A stretch of DNA of 64,000 nt from Mesorhizobium jarvisii (GCF_003601985.1 NZ_QZXA01000020.1:1-64000), one strand, 5' to 3'; shown: positions 43,371-52,693, numbered from the stretch's first letter. Program-made: numbers and translations. Notes: generated by a model not told the origin, from the letters alone.

Positions 43371-43495
43371 TTGAAGTCTCCATTGTTGGGTTTTCGTCGT
43401 TCACGGCTGTGTGTCGCCGGGCGGACGGAAATGGTTCATGGAGAGGTGTGGAAATTTTTCGGGAGGGATGCGTGAGGTGGGTGGCTGTCTATGTT

Positions 43496-43676
43496 GGCGC
43501 CGCCCCTCATCCGCCTGCCGGCACCTTCTCCCCGTATAGTGATGGGGAGAAGGGAACAGCCGCGCGGTTGGCGCTTGTCTTGCGGCGTTGGTGATTGGCG
43601 AAAGCGGCGATGACAGCATCTTCTCCCCGTCACTATACGGAGAGAAATGCCCGGCAGGGCAATGAGGGGCGGCGCC
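43496..43676. repeat. 181-bp element with 15-bp terminal inverted repeats (family A variant)
   Basis: Exact terminal inverted repeat: GGCGCCGCCCCTCAT and ATGAGGGGCGGCGCC. Inner inverted arms contain CTTCTCCCCGTATAGTGATG and a matching CCCCGTCACTATACGGAG. It occupies most of the 43371-43760 gap, in which I see no gene. Confidence 0.8.
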
Positions 43677-43760
43677 GACCTCTGCTAATTGACTACAATG
43701 GCCGACAGCGCCCATGGGACTCGCAAGAACGGCCGCGCCTCAAAACCGCAGCCGCAGCCC

Positions 43761-44375
43761 CTACTCCACCGACCCGACCAGCACCTGCTGGCCGCCGCGG
43801 ATGGAGACCCAGCGGCCGGTGTTGTCGATCGCCTGGCGCTTGAGGAAGCGGTAGCCGGTCTGGTCCCAGGCCTTGACCTTGTCGGTCAGATTGTCGAGCA
43901 CGTAGTCGCCCTTGTCGGTGCGCACCGTCAGCACGGAATGGCCTTCGCCATCGGGCTTGCGCACCACGGTGATGAGCAGGTCGGCCAGCGAGATGCCCAT
44001 GTGGGACAGCCGGCGGCGCTTTTCCAGAACATAGTCCTCGCAGTCGCCGACGCCCTTGTCGGGATAGGCCCAGACCTCGTCCTTGCCGTAAATGTCCATG
44101 TCGCTCATCGGCTTGACGGCGGCATTGACCCTGGCGGTGACGCTAGCGAGCTTGCTCATCAGCCCATTGGTCATCCTGGCCGGCGCCAGGTTGCTCGGAC
44201 GGATCGAGCATTCGCCCGGGTGCTGCTTGCAGAAATCATAGTGGCCGATCGGCTGCGAGGTGATGCCCCCGGTCGCCATCGCTCCGGCAGCCATTGCCGG
44301 CCAGCTTCCCGTGGCTGCCAGACCGGCCGCAGCCACGCACAAACGCAGCCTTCTCACCATTGTTGAGGAATTCAT
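43761..44375 (-). CDS. bacterial transglutaminase-like cysteine proteinase (BTLCP) family protein
   Basis: A 204-residue exported protein. Signal peptide to about residue 30; triad C112 in GVGDCEDY, H146 in GEGHSV and D161 in YVLDNL. These periplasmic proteins (DUF920 / LapG-like) are proposed proteases. LapG controls adhesin release in biofilms, but no LapD/LapA partners are seen here, so the target is unknown. Confidence 0.9.
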   Translation of the reverse strand: MNSSTMVRRLRLCVAAAGLAATGSWPAMAAGAMATGGITSQPIGHYDFCKQHPGECSIRPSNLAPARMTNGLMSKLASVTARVNAAVKPMSDMDIYGKDEVWAYPDKGVGDCEDYVLEKRRRLSHMGISLADLLITVVRKPDGEGHSVLTVRTDKGDYVLDNLTDKVKAWDQTGYRFLKRQAIDNTGRWVSIRGGQQVLVGSVE

Positions 44376-44533
44376 TGTCCCCGCTCACCCTGTTATTAAC
44401 GAAACGTTAAGGGCGATTGACAGTCCGTGTCAATTACGACGACGGACTGATTTGCGGCATGGTTACCCGCGGGCAGGGACAGCGTCTATTGTGCAACAGA
44501 ATCGGCCCTGCAGCCGATCTGTCCCGGAATGGC

Positions 44534-45811
44534 CTACCGCTTGGCGGTGCGGACCAGTTTCGGCTTCACCGCGACGCGGTTCTGGCGGCCATAGCTGGTG
44601 ATGAAGTCGACGATGCGCGGCACGATTTCGGAGCGGAAGCGCGAGCCGTTGAAGACGCCGTAATGGCCGACCGCCGGCTGCATGTAATGCGCCTTCTTGT
44701 CGGCCGGAATGTTGACGCACAGATCCTGCGCCGCCTTGGTCTGGCCGAGGCCCGATATGTCGTCGTTCTCGCCCTCGACCGTGAACAAGGCGACGTTGCG
44801 GATATCAGACGGATCGATCCTGGTGCCGCGATGCATCATCTCGCCCTTCGGCAGGGCATGGCGCACGAACACGGTGTCGACGGTCTGCAGGTAGAATTCC
44901 GCCGTCAGGTCCATGACGGCCAGGTACTCGTCATAGAAGTCGCGGTGCTTCTCGGCATTGTCGCCGTCATGCTTCACAAGGTGCATGAAGAAGTCCTTGT
45001 GGGCGATGATGTGTCGGTCGAGATTCATGCTCATGAAGCCCGACAGCTGCAGGAAGCCTGGATAGACCTCGCGGCCGAAGCCCGGTACCGGCCAGGGCGC
45101 GCGCATGATGACATTGTCGCGGAACCAGTCGATGCCCTTTTCCCCGGCCAGGAGATTGACCGCGGTCGGGTTGCGGCGCGTGTCGATCGGGCCGCCCATC
45201 AGGGTCATGGTCGAGGGCACGAAGGGATCGCCCTTCGCCTCCATCAGCGCCACCGCCGCCAGGACCGGCACGGAAGGCTGGCACACCGCCATCACATGGG
45301 TGTCGGGACCCAGCGTGTGAAACATGTCGACGATATAGTCGATATAGTCGTCGAGATCGAAGCTGCCGTCGGCCAGCGGCACCATGCGGGCGTCGACCCA
45401 GTCGGTGATGTGGACATCGGCATGGGGCAGCATGGATTCCACCGTGCCGCGCAGCAGCGTCGCATAGTGGCCCGACATCGGAGCCACGATCAGCAGCTTC
45501 GGATCCGGCTTGCGGCCGGCCGGCACGGCGCGTTCGAAGCGGACGAGATTGCAGAAGGGCTTCGACCAGACGGTCTTTTCGGTGACCTCGACGCTCTTCC
45601 AGTCGACGACGGTCTTGTCGAGGCCGAAGGTGGGCTTGCCGTAGCGGCGCGTGGTGCGCTCGAACAGTTCGGCGCCCGCCGCGATCGAACGGCCCCAGGG
45701 CGTGTGCGAGACCGGGTTCAGCGGGTTGGAATAGAACATCCGCACCGCATCGGCATAGAGCCGGGCCGGCTGCAGTGCCGCATGGTTCAATTCGTAGAGC
45801 TGGTAGAACAT
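44534..45811 (-). CDS. phaZ: intracellular polyhydroxyalkanoate depolymerase
   Basis: A 425-residue enzyme of the PhaZ (C-terminal PHB depolymerase) family. The nucleophile C177 lies in VCQPSVP, as in Ralstonia PhaZ1 type enzymes, which use Cys. DTHVMAVCQPS and GGPIDTRRNPT are typical. It mobilises stored PHB during starvation or symbiosis. ATG at 45811 (MFYQLYELNHAA) is preferred to the TTG at 45817. Confidence 0.93.
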   Translation of the reverse strand: MFYQLYELNHAALQPARLYADAVRMFYSNPLNPVSHTPWGRSIAAGAELFERTTRRYGKPTFGLDKTVVDWKSVEVTEKTVWSKPFCNLVRFERAVPAGRKPDPKLLIVAPMSGHYATLLRGTVESMLPHADVHITDWVDARMVPLADGSFDLDDYIDYIVDMFHTLGPDTHVMAVCQPSVPVLAAVALMEAKGDPFVPSTMTLMGGPIDTRRNPTAVNLLAGEKGIDWFRDNVIMRAPWPVPGFGREVYPGFLQLSGFMSMNLDRHIIAHKDFFMHLVKHDGDNAEKHRDFYDEYLAVMDLTAEFYLQTVDTVFVRHALPKGEMMHRGTRIDPSDIRNVALFTVEGENDDISGLGQTKAAQDLCVNIPADKKAHYMQPAVGHYGVFNGSRFRSEIVPRIVDFITSYGRQNRVAVKPKLVRTAKR

Positions 45812-46036
45812 CGACAACCCCGCTGCTGCTGCGACCGAAGGGACGACGAGCAGCGCCGAGCCTCAAATGTCTCGTGGCGAAGTTAACAACTAATTGCTGC
45901 GATGCAATACGTCACGTGGCGTGACCAATGGTTCTTTCGTCCAAAGCGTTGCAAATCCGCCTGGAATGGCCGAGCCGGCTCAATGTGCAGTGCCGAAATG
46001 TGCAGGAAATGTGTCCGGCCCTGCTGCCGGACACCA

Positions 46037-46085
46037 GACCATGATCCCGAAAAGTGGTTCCGGTTTTCGGAAGAAGATCATGGTC
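46037..46085. repeat. palindromic repeat (GACCATGATC ends)
   Basis: GACCATGATCCCGAAAAGTGG and a matching CGGAAGAAGATCATGGTC with ten exact terminal bases. A common rhizobial intergenic palindrome; it overlaps the end of the RlpA-like transcript region. Confidence 0.75.
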
Positions 46086-46099
46086 CAGGGAAAATCATA

Positions 46100-46465
46100 T
46101 CAAACGCGCGCCATGCAGACCGAGGTATGGCCGGAACCGATGAAGCCGAGCTGGCCGGCGGCGCCCTTCGACAGGTCGAGCACGCGACCCCGGATGAACG
46201 GGCCGCGATCGTTGATGCGCACGACGACGCTGCGGCCATTGTTCTGGTTGGTGACCCGCAATTTGGTGCCGAACGGCAGCGTGCGGTGGGCGGCGGTCAA
46301 CGCCGACGGGTTCATTCGCTCGCCCGATGCGGTGCGCGAGTGCAGCGCGTACCAGGAAGCACGGCCACACTGGCCGGCGGCGGTTGCCGAAGTGGCCGAA
46401 GCGCCGACCATCAGGCCAGCAGCGATCGTTACCGCGACAAGCGCGGTCTGGTTTAGGGTCTTCAT
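46100..46465 (-). CDS. RlpA-like double-psi beta-barrel protein
   Basis: A 121-residue secreted protein: signal peptide to about residue 30, then a compact DPBB domain with ASWYALHSRTASGERMNP and VVVRINDRGPFIRGRVLDLS, the core of septal-ring lytic transglycosylase RlpA. No SPOR domain, so it is a minimal form. Likely periplasmic peptidoglycan or cell-wall enzyme. Confidence 0.9.
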   Translation of the reverse strand: MKTLNQTALVAVTIAAGLMVGASATSATAAGQCGRASWYALHSRTASGERMNPSALTAAHRTLPFGTKLRVTNQNNGRSVVVRINDRGPFIRGRVLDLSKGAAGQLGFIGSGHTSVCMARV

Positions 46466-46774
46466 ATTTGAGGGGTGGCTCCGTTTTTGACAGACCCCAG
46501 CCGTTAGGTGCCGAATAAGGCAGGAAATGCGGCAAGCATCTGTCCGTTCCGTGGCGAGATCACACGTTTGGAGTCAGAAGGTAACAGTCTGTCAGGGATT
46601 TTCCGGCGCGATTTGATTCATTTCCGATGATCTTCGGGCCGATATGCGAGATGTCTTTGACAAGATATCGGATAAATATCCAAGTAGAATCCGACGTGAT
46701 TGGGTGCCTTCCTTTGGCTCTTTCATCACGCTCACTGCGCGGCAAACGATCGACTTGAAAAGCGAGATCCGTCA
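46466..46774. other. intergenic region, divergent promoters
   Basis: About 310 AT-richer bases between the RlpA-like gene and a small membrane protein gene. It should contain both promoters. A 71-codon minus-strand ORF at 46560-46775 has no ribosome site or family, so I do not call it. Confidence 0.4.
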
Positions 46775-46951
46775 ATGAGACTGACCAAAAATCTGCTGGC
46801 CTTGATTGTGCTGGCTGTCGGCGCGGTGTGGGCGCTGCAAGGCATCGGCGTGATCGGCGGCAGCTTCATGACCGGCCAGTCGCAATGGCTTTATATCGGT
46901 CTCGTCGCCATGCTGCTCGGCCTGGCCGGGCTGGTGTGGGCGAACCGGTAG
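46775..46951 (+). CDS. small two-helix membrane protein
   Basis: A 58-residue protein with two transmembrane helices (LLALIVLAVGAVWALQGIGV and WLYIGLVAMLLGLAGLVW) joined by GGSFMTGQSQ. Common as an unnamed small membrane protein in rhizobia. ATG at 46775. Confidence 0.72.
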   Translation: MRLTKNLLALIVLAVGAVWALQGIGVIGGSFMTGQSQWLYIGLVAMLLGLAGLVWANR

Positions 46952-47039
46952 GGGTGATGAGTGGCGCTAGACTGCGTTGCAGAACGAGCGTGGGCGCTGT
47001 CGTGCCGCCGTCTCGTGGTTCGCACCGCCCCCGACACCC

Positions 47040-47246
47040 CTAACCGAACAGCCGGTCCAGGATCGTGCCTTCGAGGCGGGCGAGCTCGGCGGAGCCGCGC
47101 CGGCGCGACCGGGCCACCGGCACCTCCAGGTCGAGCGCGATCCTGCCGGCCCTGATCACCACCACCCGGTCGGCGAGGGCGACCGCCTCGGCGACATCGT
47201 GCGTGACCAGAACGGCGGTGAATTTCTGGGCGAGCCAGATGCGTTC
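47040..47246 (-). pseudogene. C-terminal remnant of an SsuB/TauB-type ABC ATPase
   Basis: The reading frame gives ERIWLAQKFTAVLVTHDVAE, AVALADRVVVIRAGRIALDL and ends ELARLEGTILDRLFG before a stop. VTHDVAEAVALADR is the switch-His segment of nitrate/sulfonate-type ABC ATPases. An in-frame TAG lies immediately before the Glu, and the Walker A, signature and Walker B parts are missing. It is a decayed 3' fragment of about 69 codons. Confidence 0.85.
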
Positions 47247-47310
47247 CTAGTAGAGGAATGATTTTGCGAATTGGCGCAAAGGTGCGGAAGTATCTTCCAC
47301 GACAACCCGG

Positions 47311-47367
47311 CATTCGTCATTCGAGGGCAAGGCAAGGGGCGGAGCGACGGCGCAGGGATGACGAATG
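47311..47367. repeat. short family D repeat
   Basis: CATTCGTCATTC and GATGACGAATG are inverted repeats around a GGCAAGGGGCGGAGCGACGG core. Related to the 13581-13790 element. Confidence 0.55.
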
Positions 47368-47403
47368 AAAAGGCTTTGGCCAGGACCGCGCCGGGCCCCT
47401 AGA

Positions 47404-47446
47404 GCAATTCCAGGAAAAGTGTGACCGGTTTTCCGTCCGGAATTGC
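47404..47446. repeat. RIME-like palindrome, family B
   Basis: GCAATTCCAGGAAAAGTGTG, then CCGGTTTTCCGTCCGGAATTGC. Nearly the reverse complement of the copy at 17032-17074. Flanked by CTAGAG and CTCTAG. Confidence 0.75.
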
Positions 47447-47456
47447 GTCAAACGCT

Positions 47457-48494
47457 CTAGATTGCTTTCACCAGCCGCAGCAGGCCCAGCATCTCGATAT
47501 AGGTCCCCTTGCGGAAAGCGATGTAGACCGGCTCTTCCATGCCATGGAAGCGGCGCTTGAATGCCGCCTGGCCCTGCAGGTTGAACCTGCGGCGGTTGAC
47601 CCATGGCGAAGAGTAGGCGCGCTGAAAAGTGTTGCGCCAGAAATCGCTTTCGGCAAATCCGCTGGGGGTGACGTCGAGAAGCGGCGACAGGCCGAGCGTG
47701 ACCGCCGAAATGCCCTCTTCGCGAAACCGGTCGACAGCGAATTTGGTCAGGCCGATCTCGGCGTGCGGCGAGGCATCGATGTGCTTGCGCTTGAAGGCGG
47801 TGGTGTAGCCGATGACCTTGCCGTCGCGAAACAACGGATCGAAATCGAGCAGCGCGATGAGTTCGCCATCGGGGCCATGCAGGACGAAGCGGCGCATGTC
47901 GGTGCCAAGCTGATCGTAGAATGGGCGGTTGAGAAAACCCATCTCCCAGCGCTTGACGATGCGGTCGCCGCGCCAGTTCTCGGACAGCCGGGCGATTTCG
48001 TCGAGGAATACGGTCCGCTTGTCTTCCTCGAACGAAAAGCCCTTCTTCAAGAGCCAGCGCTCGGAATAGCGCACGGTCTCGTTGCGCTTGCCGGAAAAAT
48101 CATGCTCGGGCAGGGCGAGGCGGGTGTCGATGCCCAGCCGGTTGACCTTGTAGCCGAGCCCGGCCAGCACGCGCGCGGTCTCCTCGCCAACCTGCACGAA
48201 CCACGGGTCGCCGGCGATCTCGACGAAGCGCCTGATATAGTCGGGCCGCCGGGCCGGCGCCGCCACCGGGTCGCCAAGCGCGAAATGATGCTTCATCTTG
48301 GTGCCGAAGGCGATGTAACCGTCGGCGTCGCCAAAATAGGAAAGCTTGCGCTGTACGGCAGTCGAATAGGCGAGCGAGAAGTCGCCATGGCGACGGACCA
48401 TCGCCAGGCGTTCGACATGCGTCAATGCCTGGCGCTCGACCCTGGGCGAGGCACCCTCGAGGATTTTGTCGAAATAGATCCGCAAGGAGGGCAT
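47457..48494 (-). CDS. DUF2156 protein, aminoacyl-phosphatidylglycerol synthase C-terminal-like domain
   Basis: A 345-residue soluble protein consisting of the double-GNAT catalytic domain found at the C-terminus of MprF/LpiA. Motifs SERWLLKKGFSF, IALLDFDPLF, GYTTAFKR and FHGMEEPVYIAF are seen. There is no membrane flippase part. It may transfer an amino acid from tRNA to a lipid or another acceptor. Whether it can modify phosphatidylglycerol alone is unknown. Confidence 0.85.
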   Translation of the reverse strand: MPSLRIYFDKILEGASPRVERQALTHVERLAMVRRHGDFSLAYSTAVQRKLSYFGDADGYIAFGTKMKHHFALGDPVAAPARRPDYIRRFVEIAGDPWFVQVGEETARVLAGLGYKVNRLGIDTRLALPEHDFSGKRNETVRYSERWLLKKGFSFEEDKRTVFLDEIARLSENWRGDRIVKRWEMGFLNRPFYDQLGTDMRRFVLHGPDGELIALLDFDPLFRDGKVIGYTTAFKRKHIDASPHAEIGLTKFAVDRFREEGISAVTLGLSPLLDVTPSGFAESDFWRNTFQRAYSSPWVNRRRFNLQGQAAFKRRFHGMEEPVYIAFRKGTYIEMLGLLRLVKAI

Positions 48495-48899
48495 GGTCCG
48501 GATTCCGCGTGCCGTCTGTGGCGCGACGTGCCGTTCGGCACGCCAGACGCACCACGGCGCCTTGATTTTTCACGGGAAGCCGAAATCGCCTCGGTTTCGA
48601 ATTCCTGCGTCGGTAACGAGATCCGCCAGCCCCTCGGAACTCGAATCAATCACATTGCCGCGACCTGATTATCGCCGATGCCGCTGATATGCCATATAGG
48701 GCTGCATGGTTTCGGACGGAAGCGGGGCATTCCGTTCCATGTCGTTGGTTTAGCCGCATTTGCGCGACGGGAGTTGTTTGCGCCCTGGCGGCGCAAGGCA
48801 CTTAAGCGCACCGATCCGCTGTTGGGTTTGCGCGCGATCAAACGGTTACAGCGTCCTGCGAGCTTGTAGGGCGGGCGGTTGAATGGATTTTGAGAGCGA
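48495..48899. other. intergenic region with a possible small ORF
   Basis: 405 bases. An ORF at 48678-48869 (+, 63 residues, MPLICHIGLHGFGRKRG) has mixed third-position GC and no clear ribosome site, so I do not call it a gene. The rest should contain divergent promoters. Confidence 0.35.
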
Positions 48900-50069
48900 A
48901 TGGCAGATACGACAACCAGATCGAAGGTGGAGCAGGTGGCGGCGATCGAGCCGGCGATTGTCATTGGCGCCGGCGCCGCCGGACTGGCTGTCGCGCAGGC
49001 CCTGATCAAGGCCGACGTGCCGGTGGCGATCCTGGAACAGGAGAGCCGGCTGGCCGAACCCTGGCATCGGCGGCACCAGCAGCTGCATCTCAACACCCAT
49101 CGCGATCTCTCGGCGCTGCCCGGCCTTTCCTTTCCCGGGGGTACGCCAGCCTTTCCACCCAAGAGCGTCGTCATCCGCCATATGAACGATTTCCGCGAGG
49201 CGAACCAGTTGCCTGTGGAGTTCGGCGTTGCCGTCGAGACCCTCGTGTTCAAGGGCGACCATTGGCTGGTGCGCACCAGCGCCGGCTCGCGTCTGGCGCG
49301 TCATGTCATCGTCGCCACCGGTCGTGACAAGGAGCCCTTCACGCCGCAGTGGGTGGGCATGCAGGCCTTCGCGGGCCGGATCATCCATTCGGCGGATTTT
49401 GGCGACGCTAAGTCCTATGCCGGCAAGAAGGTGCTGGTCGTCGGCGCCGGCAATTCGGGCTTCGATGCCCTCAATCATCTGGCCTGCGTGGATACGGCTT
49501 CTCTCTGGCTGTCGGCCCGCAATGGCCCCGCGCTTCTGCCCAAGCGGATCGGCAAGATCGCCGTGCACCGGCTTTCGCCGCTCATGGCGCGCTTGCCGCT
49601 GCGCGTTGCCGATGCGGTGATGGCCGCGACGCAGCGGCTGGTTTTCGGCGATCTCACCAAATTCGGCATGCCGCCCGCGCCGTCGGGCGGCGCCAGCCGC
49701 CTGGCCTCGGACTACACCGCGATTGCCGCGGATGACGGTGCCGTCGACGCCATAAAGTCTGGCAAGATTACCGTGGTGCCGGCGATACGGGAATTCACCC
49801 GCGATGGCGTGATCCTGGCCAATGGTCGCCTGATCGATCCCGATATCGTCATTGCCGCCACGGGCTACCGCACCGGGCTGGAGCGCATGGTCGGCGATCT
49901 CGGCGTGCTCGACGGCAACGGTGTCCCGCTCTTCAACGGCGGTGAAGCCGACCCGAAACTGCCCGGCCTGTGGTTCACCGGTATGCGGCCGAGCATTCGT
50001 GGCTGCTTCGCCAATGCCGCCATTTTGGGCAAGGCGATCGCCAGGCGGATCGCCGGCGCGGGCCGCTAG
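48900..50069 (+). CDS. flavin-containing monooxygenase-like NAD(P)/FAD protein
   Basis: A 389-residue flavoprotein. FAD motif GAGAAG at 23-28, FMO-type motif FAGRIIHSADF at 157-167 (FxGxxxHxxxF), NAD(P) motif GAGNSG at 182-187, and ATGY near the end. This pattern fits the YUCCA/CzcO/trk-like group. Substrate unknown; oxidations of N or S atoms, or of indole pyruvate, are possible. ATG at 48900. Confidence 0.88.
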   Translation: MADTTTRSKVEQVAAIEPAIVIGAGAAGLAVAQALIKADVPVAILEQESRLAEPWHRRHQQLHLNTHRDLSALPGLSFPGGTPAFPPKSVVIRHMNDFREANQLPVEFGVAVETLVFKGDHWLVRTSAGSRLARHVIVATGRDKEPFTPQWVGMQAFAGRIIHSADFGDAKSYAGKKVLVVGAGNSGFDALNHLACVDTASLWLSARNGPALLPKRIGKIAVHRLSPLMARLPLRVADAVMAATQRLVFGDLTKFGMPPAPSGGASRLASDYTAIAADDGAVDAIKSGKITVVPAIREFTRDGVILANGRLIDPDIVIAATGYRTGLERMVGDLGVLDGNGVPLFNGGEADPKLPGLWFTGMRPSIRGCFANAAILGKAIARRIAGAGR

Positions 50070-50070
50070 C

Positions 50071-50110
50071 GCAATTCCGGGAAGTGTGAGCGCTTTCCCT
50101 TGGGAATTGC
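50071..50110. repeat. RIME-like palindrome, family B (diverged)
   Basis: GCAATTCCGGGAAGTGTGAG and GCGCTTTCCCTTGGGAATTGC. Ends match the other family B elements. Confidence 0.6.
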
Positions 50111-50142
50111 GTCGAAACAAAGAGCTCTAGCGACCTGACGCC

Positions 50143-50367
50143 TCACGCCGATTTCGGCTCGAGCCGGCGGAAGCCGACGGCTTGCATCAGCATCTCCTCG
50201 TCGACCATGCCGGCATTGTGCAGCGCGAGCAGGGTGAGCGCGATCTCGCGTGCTTCCGGCGAATCGGGCTGAGCTGTGCGCCGCAGGCAGACTTCGTCAA
50301 AGACGCGCTGCAGCCTGGCGATGTCGCCGGGCTTGAGCAGGCCCCGGTCATAGACTGACTTCGACAT
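50143..50367 (-). CDS. small hypothetical protein
   Basis: A 74-residue helical protein, MSKSVYDRGLLKPGDIARLQ at its start, ending FRRLEPKSA. ATG at 50367 is chosen (the 27 codons above it derive from a repeat). I have the impression that similar short proteins occur in many rhizobia without assigned function. Confidence 0.65.
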   Translation of the reverse strand: MSKSVYDRGLLKPGDIARLQRVFDEVCLRRTAQPDSPEAREIALTLLALHNAGMVDEEMLMQAVGFRRLEPKSA

Positions 50368-50391
50368 GGTGGCGGGCTCCAGGAAACGACC

Positions 50392-50492
50392 CAATGCATC
50401 TCGCCCAAAAGCGGCTCCGGTTTTGGGAGTACGACATGCACAAGACAAAGACCTAACGCGCGTCGCACGAATCCGTTTCGACGCGCGTTAGG
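50392..50492. repeat. RIME-like intergenic repeat, family C
   Basis: GCATCTCGCCCAAAAGCGGC, then CGGTTTTGGGAGTACGACATG, and a right hairpin TAACGCGCGTCG...CGACGCGCGTTA with 12 exact pairs. Related to 40904-41015. Confidence 0.75.
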
Positions 50493-50625
50493 GCGCCACC
50501 AGTAAATTGCCGATCTTTCCCGGGGCTTGAACCTTGGCGATTGGCGGAAACATCCATCGACGTTGGGGAGGCGGTCCGGCACGCAGGGCTCGGTCAAATC
50601 CGCTGCGTGCTCCAGCCGCCTGATA

Positions 50626-52629
50626 TCACACCGCGATCTTGCCGCCGCCTTGCCTGGTGATGGCGACGACCGACGGCCGCACCGGCATTTCGGACTTGAA
50701 GTCCGGCCAGCGCGTCGACGGATCCTCATAGTAGGACGGCCGGCCGAAGCCTTCCCAATCCTCGCCGCCATCGCCCGGATGCTGGACGGCAACGAAGGCG
50801 GTCCGGTCGTCGGGCGCAAACAGCGGGCCGCACATTTCCGCGCCGATCGGCACGCGGAAGAACAGTTTCGAAGTTGACCGCGCAGCCCCCTCGGTGTCGA
50901 CCGCCCACAAGCCATCGGTGCGGCCGGTGGCCTTCGGGCCTTGGCCGTCGGTAGCGACCCACAGGCGCCCGGCCGAATCGACCGCGCAATTGTCGGGCAT
51001 GCCGAACCAGCCATGGGCCGTCGTCGCCGTCGAGAAGGTGGCGCCGACATCGGCAACCGACGGATCGCCGCATTTCAAAAGCACTTCCCATTTGCCCTTG
51101 GCGGCGGTGAAATCACCGTCGGTCTCGGTGATCTCGATAATGTGGCCGAAGGCATTCTCGGCGCGCGGATTGGCGGCGTCGACCTGGTCTGCCTTGCGCT
51201 TCGAATTGTTGGTCAGCATGACATAGACCTTGCCGTTGACACCATTGGGCTGGATGTCCTCGGGCCGGTCCATCTTGGTGGCACCAAGCAGATCGGCGGC
51301 GCGCCGCGTCTCGATCAGCACGTCGGCCTGGCTGCCAAAGCCGTTTTCCGCCGTCAGCGGCCCCTGGCCGAAGACGATCGGCAGCCAGTCGACCGTGCCG
51401 TCCTCGGCGAATTTGGCGACATGCAGCGTGCCCTCGTCGAGCAGGTCCTTGTTGGCGGCATGGTCGTTGGCGTTGAACGTGCCCTTGGTGACGAATTTGT
51501 AGACATAGTCGAAGCGCTCGTCGTCGCCGAGATAGAAGACGACGCGGCCATCCTTGGCGATGATGGATTCGGCGCCCTCATGCTTGAAGCGGCCCATGGC
51601 GGTGCGCTTCCTCGGTGTCGATGTCGGATCGTTGACGTCGACCTCGACGATCCAGCCGAAGCGATTGGGTTCGTGCGGCTCCTTGGCGAGGTTGAAGCGG
51701 TCGTAATGCGCGCCCCATTCATAGGCACCTTCCGGAATGCCGAGCCGCTTGTAGTTGGCGGCTTCCTTGTGGCCCTCGGGCAATTCGCCGGAGAAATAGC
51801 CGTGGATGTTCTCCTCGGCCATCACATAGGTGCCCCAAGGGGTGACGCCGCCGGCGCAATTGTTGAAAGTGCCGAACACTTTCGTGCCGGACGGGTCGGC
51901 ATTGGTCTTGACGCGGTCGTGGCCGGCGACCGGGCCCGACAGCGCCATTTCGGTGGTGGCGGTGATGCGGCGGTTGAGCTTGCCGTCCCGCACCACTTGC
52001 CATTTGCCTGACACCTTGCGGATTTCGACGATGGTGCCGCCATGCGCCGCCATCTCGACATCGACCTGCTCCTTCGAGAGCGGCGCGACCTCGGCCTTCT
52101 TCTTCCCGTCCTTCTCGACGATCGAGACGATGCCCGGAAACATCAGATGCGGGTTGGTGTATTCGTGGTTGACGACGAGCAGGCCGTGCTCGGCCGAGCC
52201 GTCGATCGCGATGTAGCCGACATAGTCGTTGTTGTAGCCAAACTGTCTGGCCTGCGCCTCGGCCGACTGTTTCGTCGGGTCGAACTGCGGCGAATCGGCA
52301 AACAGCGGATCGCCCCAGCGCAACAGCACGTCGGCGTCGTAGCCCGGCGCGACATGATGCTTGTCGTCTATCCCGGCCTCGAGCTCGTCGAATTTGAAGG
52401 CGGAGCCTTCCGCGGCGCGGGCATCGTCGGCGGCGATCATGGCCAGCGGGCCGACGGTCGCGGCGATCGCCGAGACGGCGAGCGATCCCTTCAGGAATCC
52501 CCGGCGCGAGAACCGCGCGGCGATTATCTCGCCCATGGTGCGGTTGTCGGTGGGGTTGGTGGCCGGTCCTTCGTTTTCCTCGAGCAGGCTGGTGCGGAAT
52601 CGGGCGTCGGGAGAGCGATGTTCGGTCAC
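50626..52629 (-). CDS. phoX: PhoX family alkaline phosphatase, Tat-exported
   Basis: A 667-residue PhoX (DUF839) protein with a Tat signal FSRRGFLKG near residue 40 and a long N-region. Conserved segments include NHEYTNPHLMFPG, NNCAGGVTPWGTYVMAEEN and MPDNCAVDSAGRLWVATDGQG, where PhoX enzymes bind Fe3+ and Ca2+. It releases phosphate from organic esters in the periplasm and is normally under PhoB control. A candidate Pho box lies upstream. Confidence 0.92.
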   Translation of the reverse strand: MTEHRSPDARFRTSLLEENEGPATNPTDNRTMGEIIAARFSRRGFLKGSLAVSAIAATVGPLAMIAADDARAAEGSAFKFDELEAGIDDKHHVAPGYDADVLLRWGDPLFADSPQFDPTKQSAEAQARQFGYNNDYVGYIAIDGSAEHGLLVVNHEYTNPHLMFPGIVSIVEKDGKKKAEVAPLSKEQVDVEMAAHGGTIVEIRKVSGKWQVVRDGKLNRRITATTEMALSGPVAGHDRVKTNADPSGTKVFGTFNNCAGGVTPWGTYVMAEENIHGYFSGELPEGHKEAANYKRLGIPEGAYEWGAHYDRFNLAKEPHEPNRFGWIVEVDVNDPTSTPRKRTAMGRFKHEGAESIIAKDGRVVFYLGDDERFDYVYKFVTKGTFNANDHAANKDLLDEGTLHVAKFAEDGTVDWLPIVFGQGPLTAENGFGSQADVLIETRRAADLLGATKMDRPEDIQPNGVNGKVYVMLTNNSKRKADQVDAANPRAENAFGHIIEITETDGDFTAAKGKWEVLLKCGDPSVADVGATFSTATTAHGWFGMPDNCAVDSAGRLWVATDGQGPKATGRTDGLWAVDTEGAARSTSKLFFRVPIGAEMCGPLFAPDDRTAFVAVQHPGDGGEDWEGFGRPSYYEDPSTRWPDFKSEMPVRPSVVAITRQGGGKIAV

Positions 52630-52693
52630 GAAGGGCCTCTGGCTTTGGAGTGGCTGGAGCTTTTTTGTCGCCTTTCGACCCCTACAGCCAACT

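Noticed and set aside
46560..46775. 71-codon minus-strand ORF in the RlpA upstream region
   Set aside because: No ribosome site or family, and it overlaps the promoter area of the small membrane protein.
48678..48869. 63-codon plus-strand ORF before the FMO-like gene
   Set aside because: Mixed third-position GC and no Shine-Dalgarno sequence; conservation would be needed to call it.
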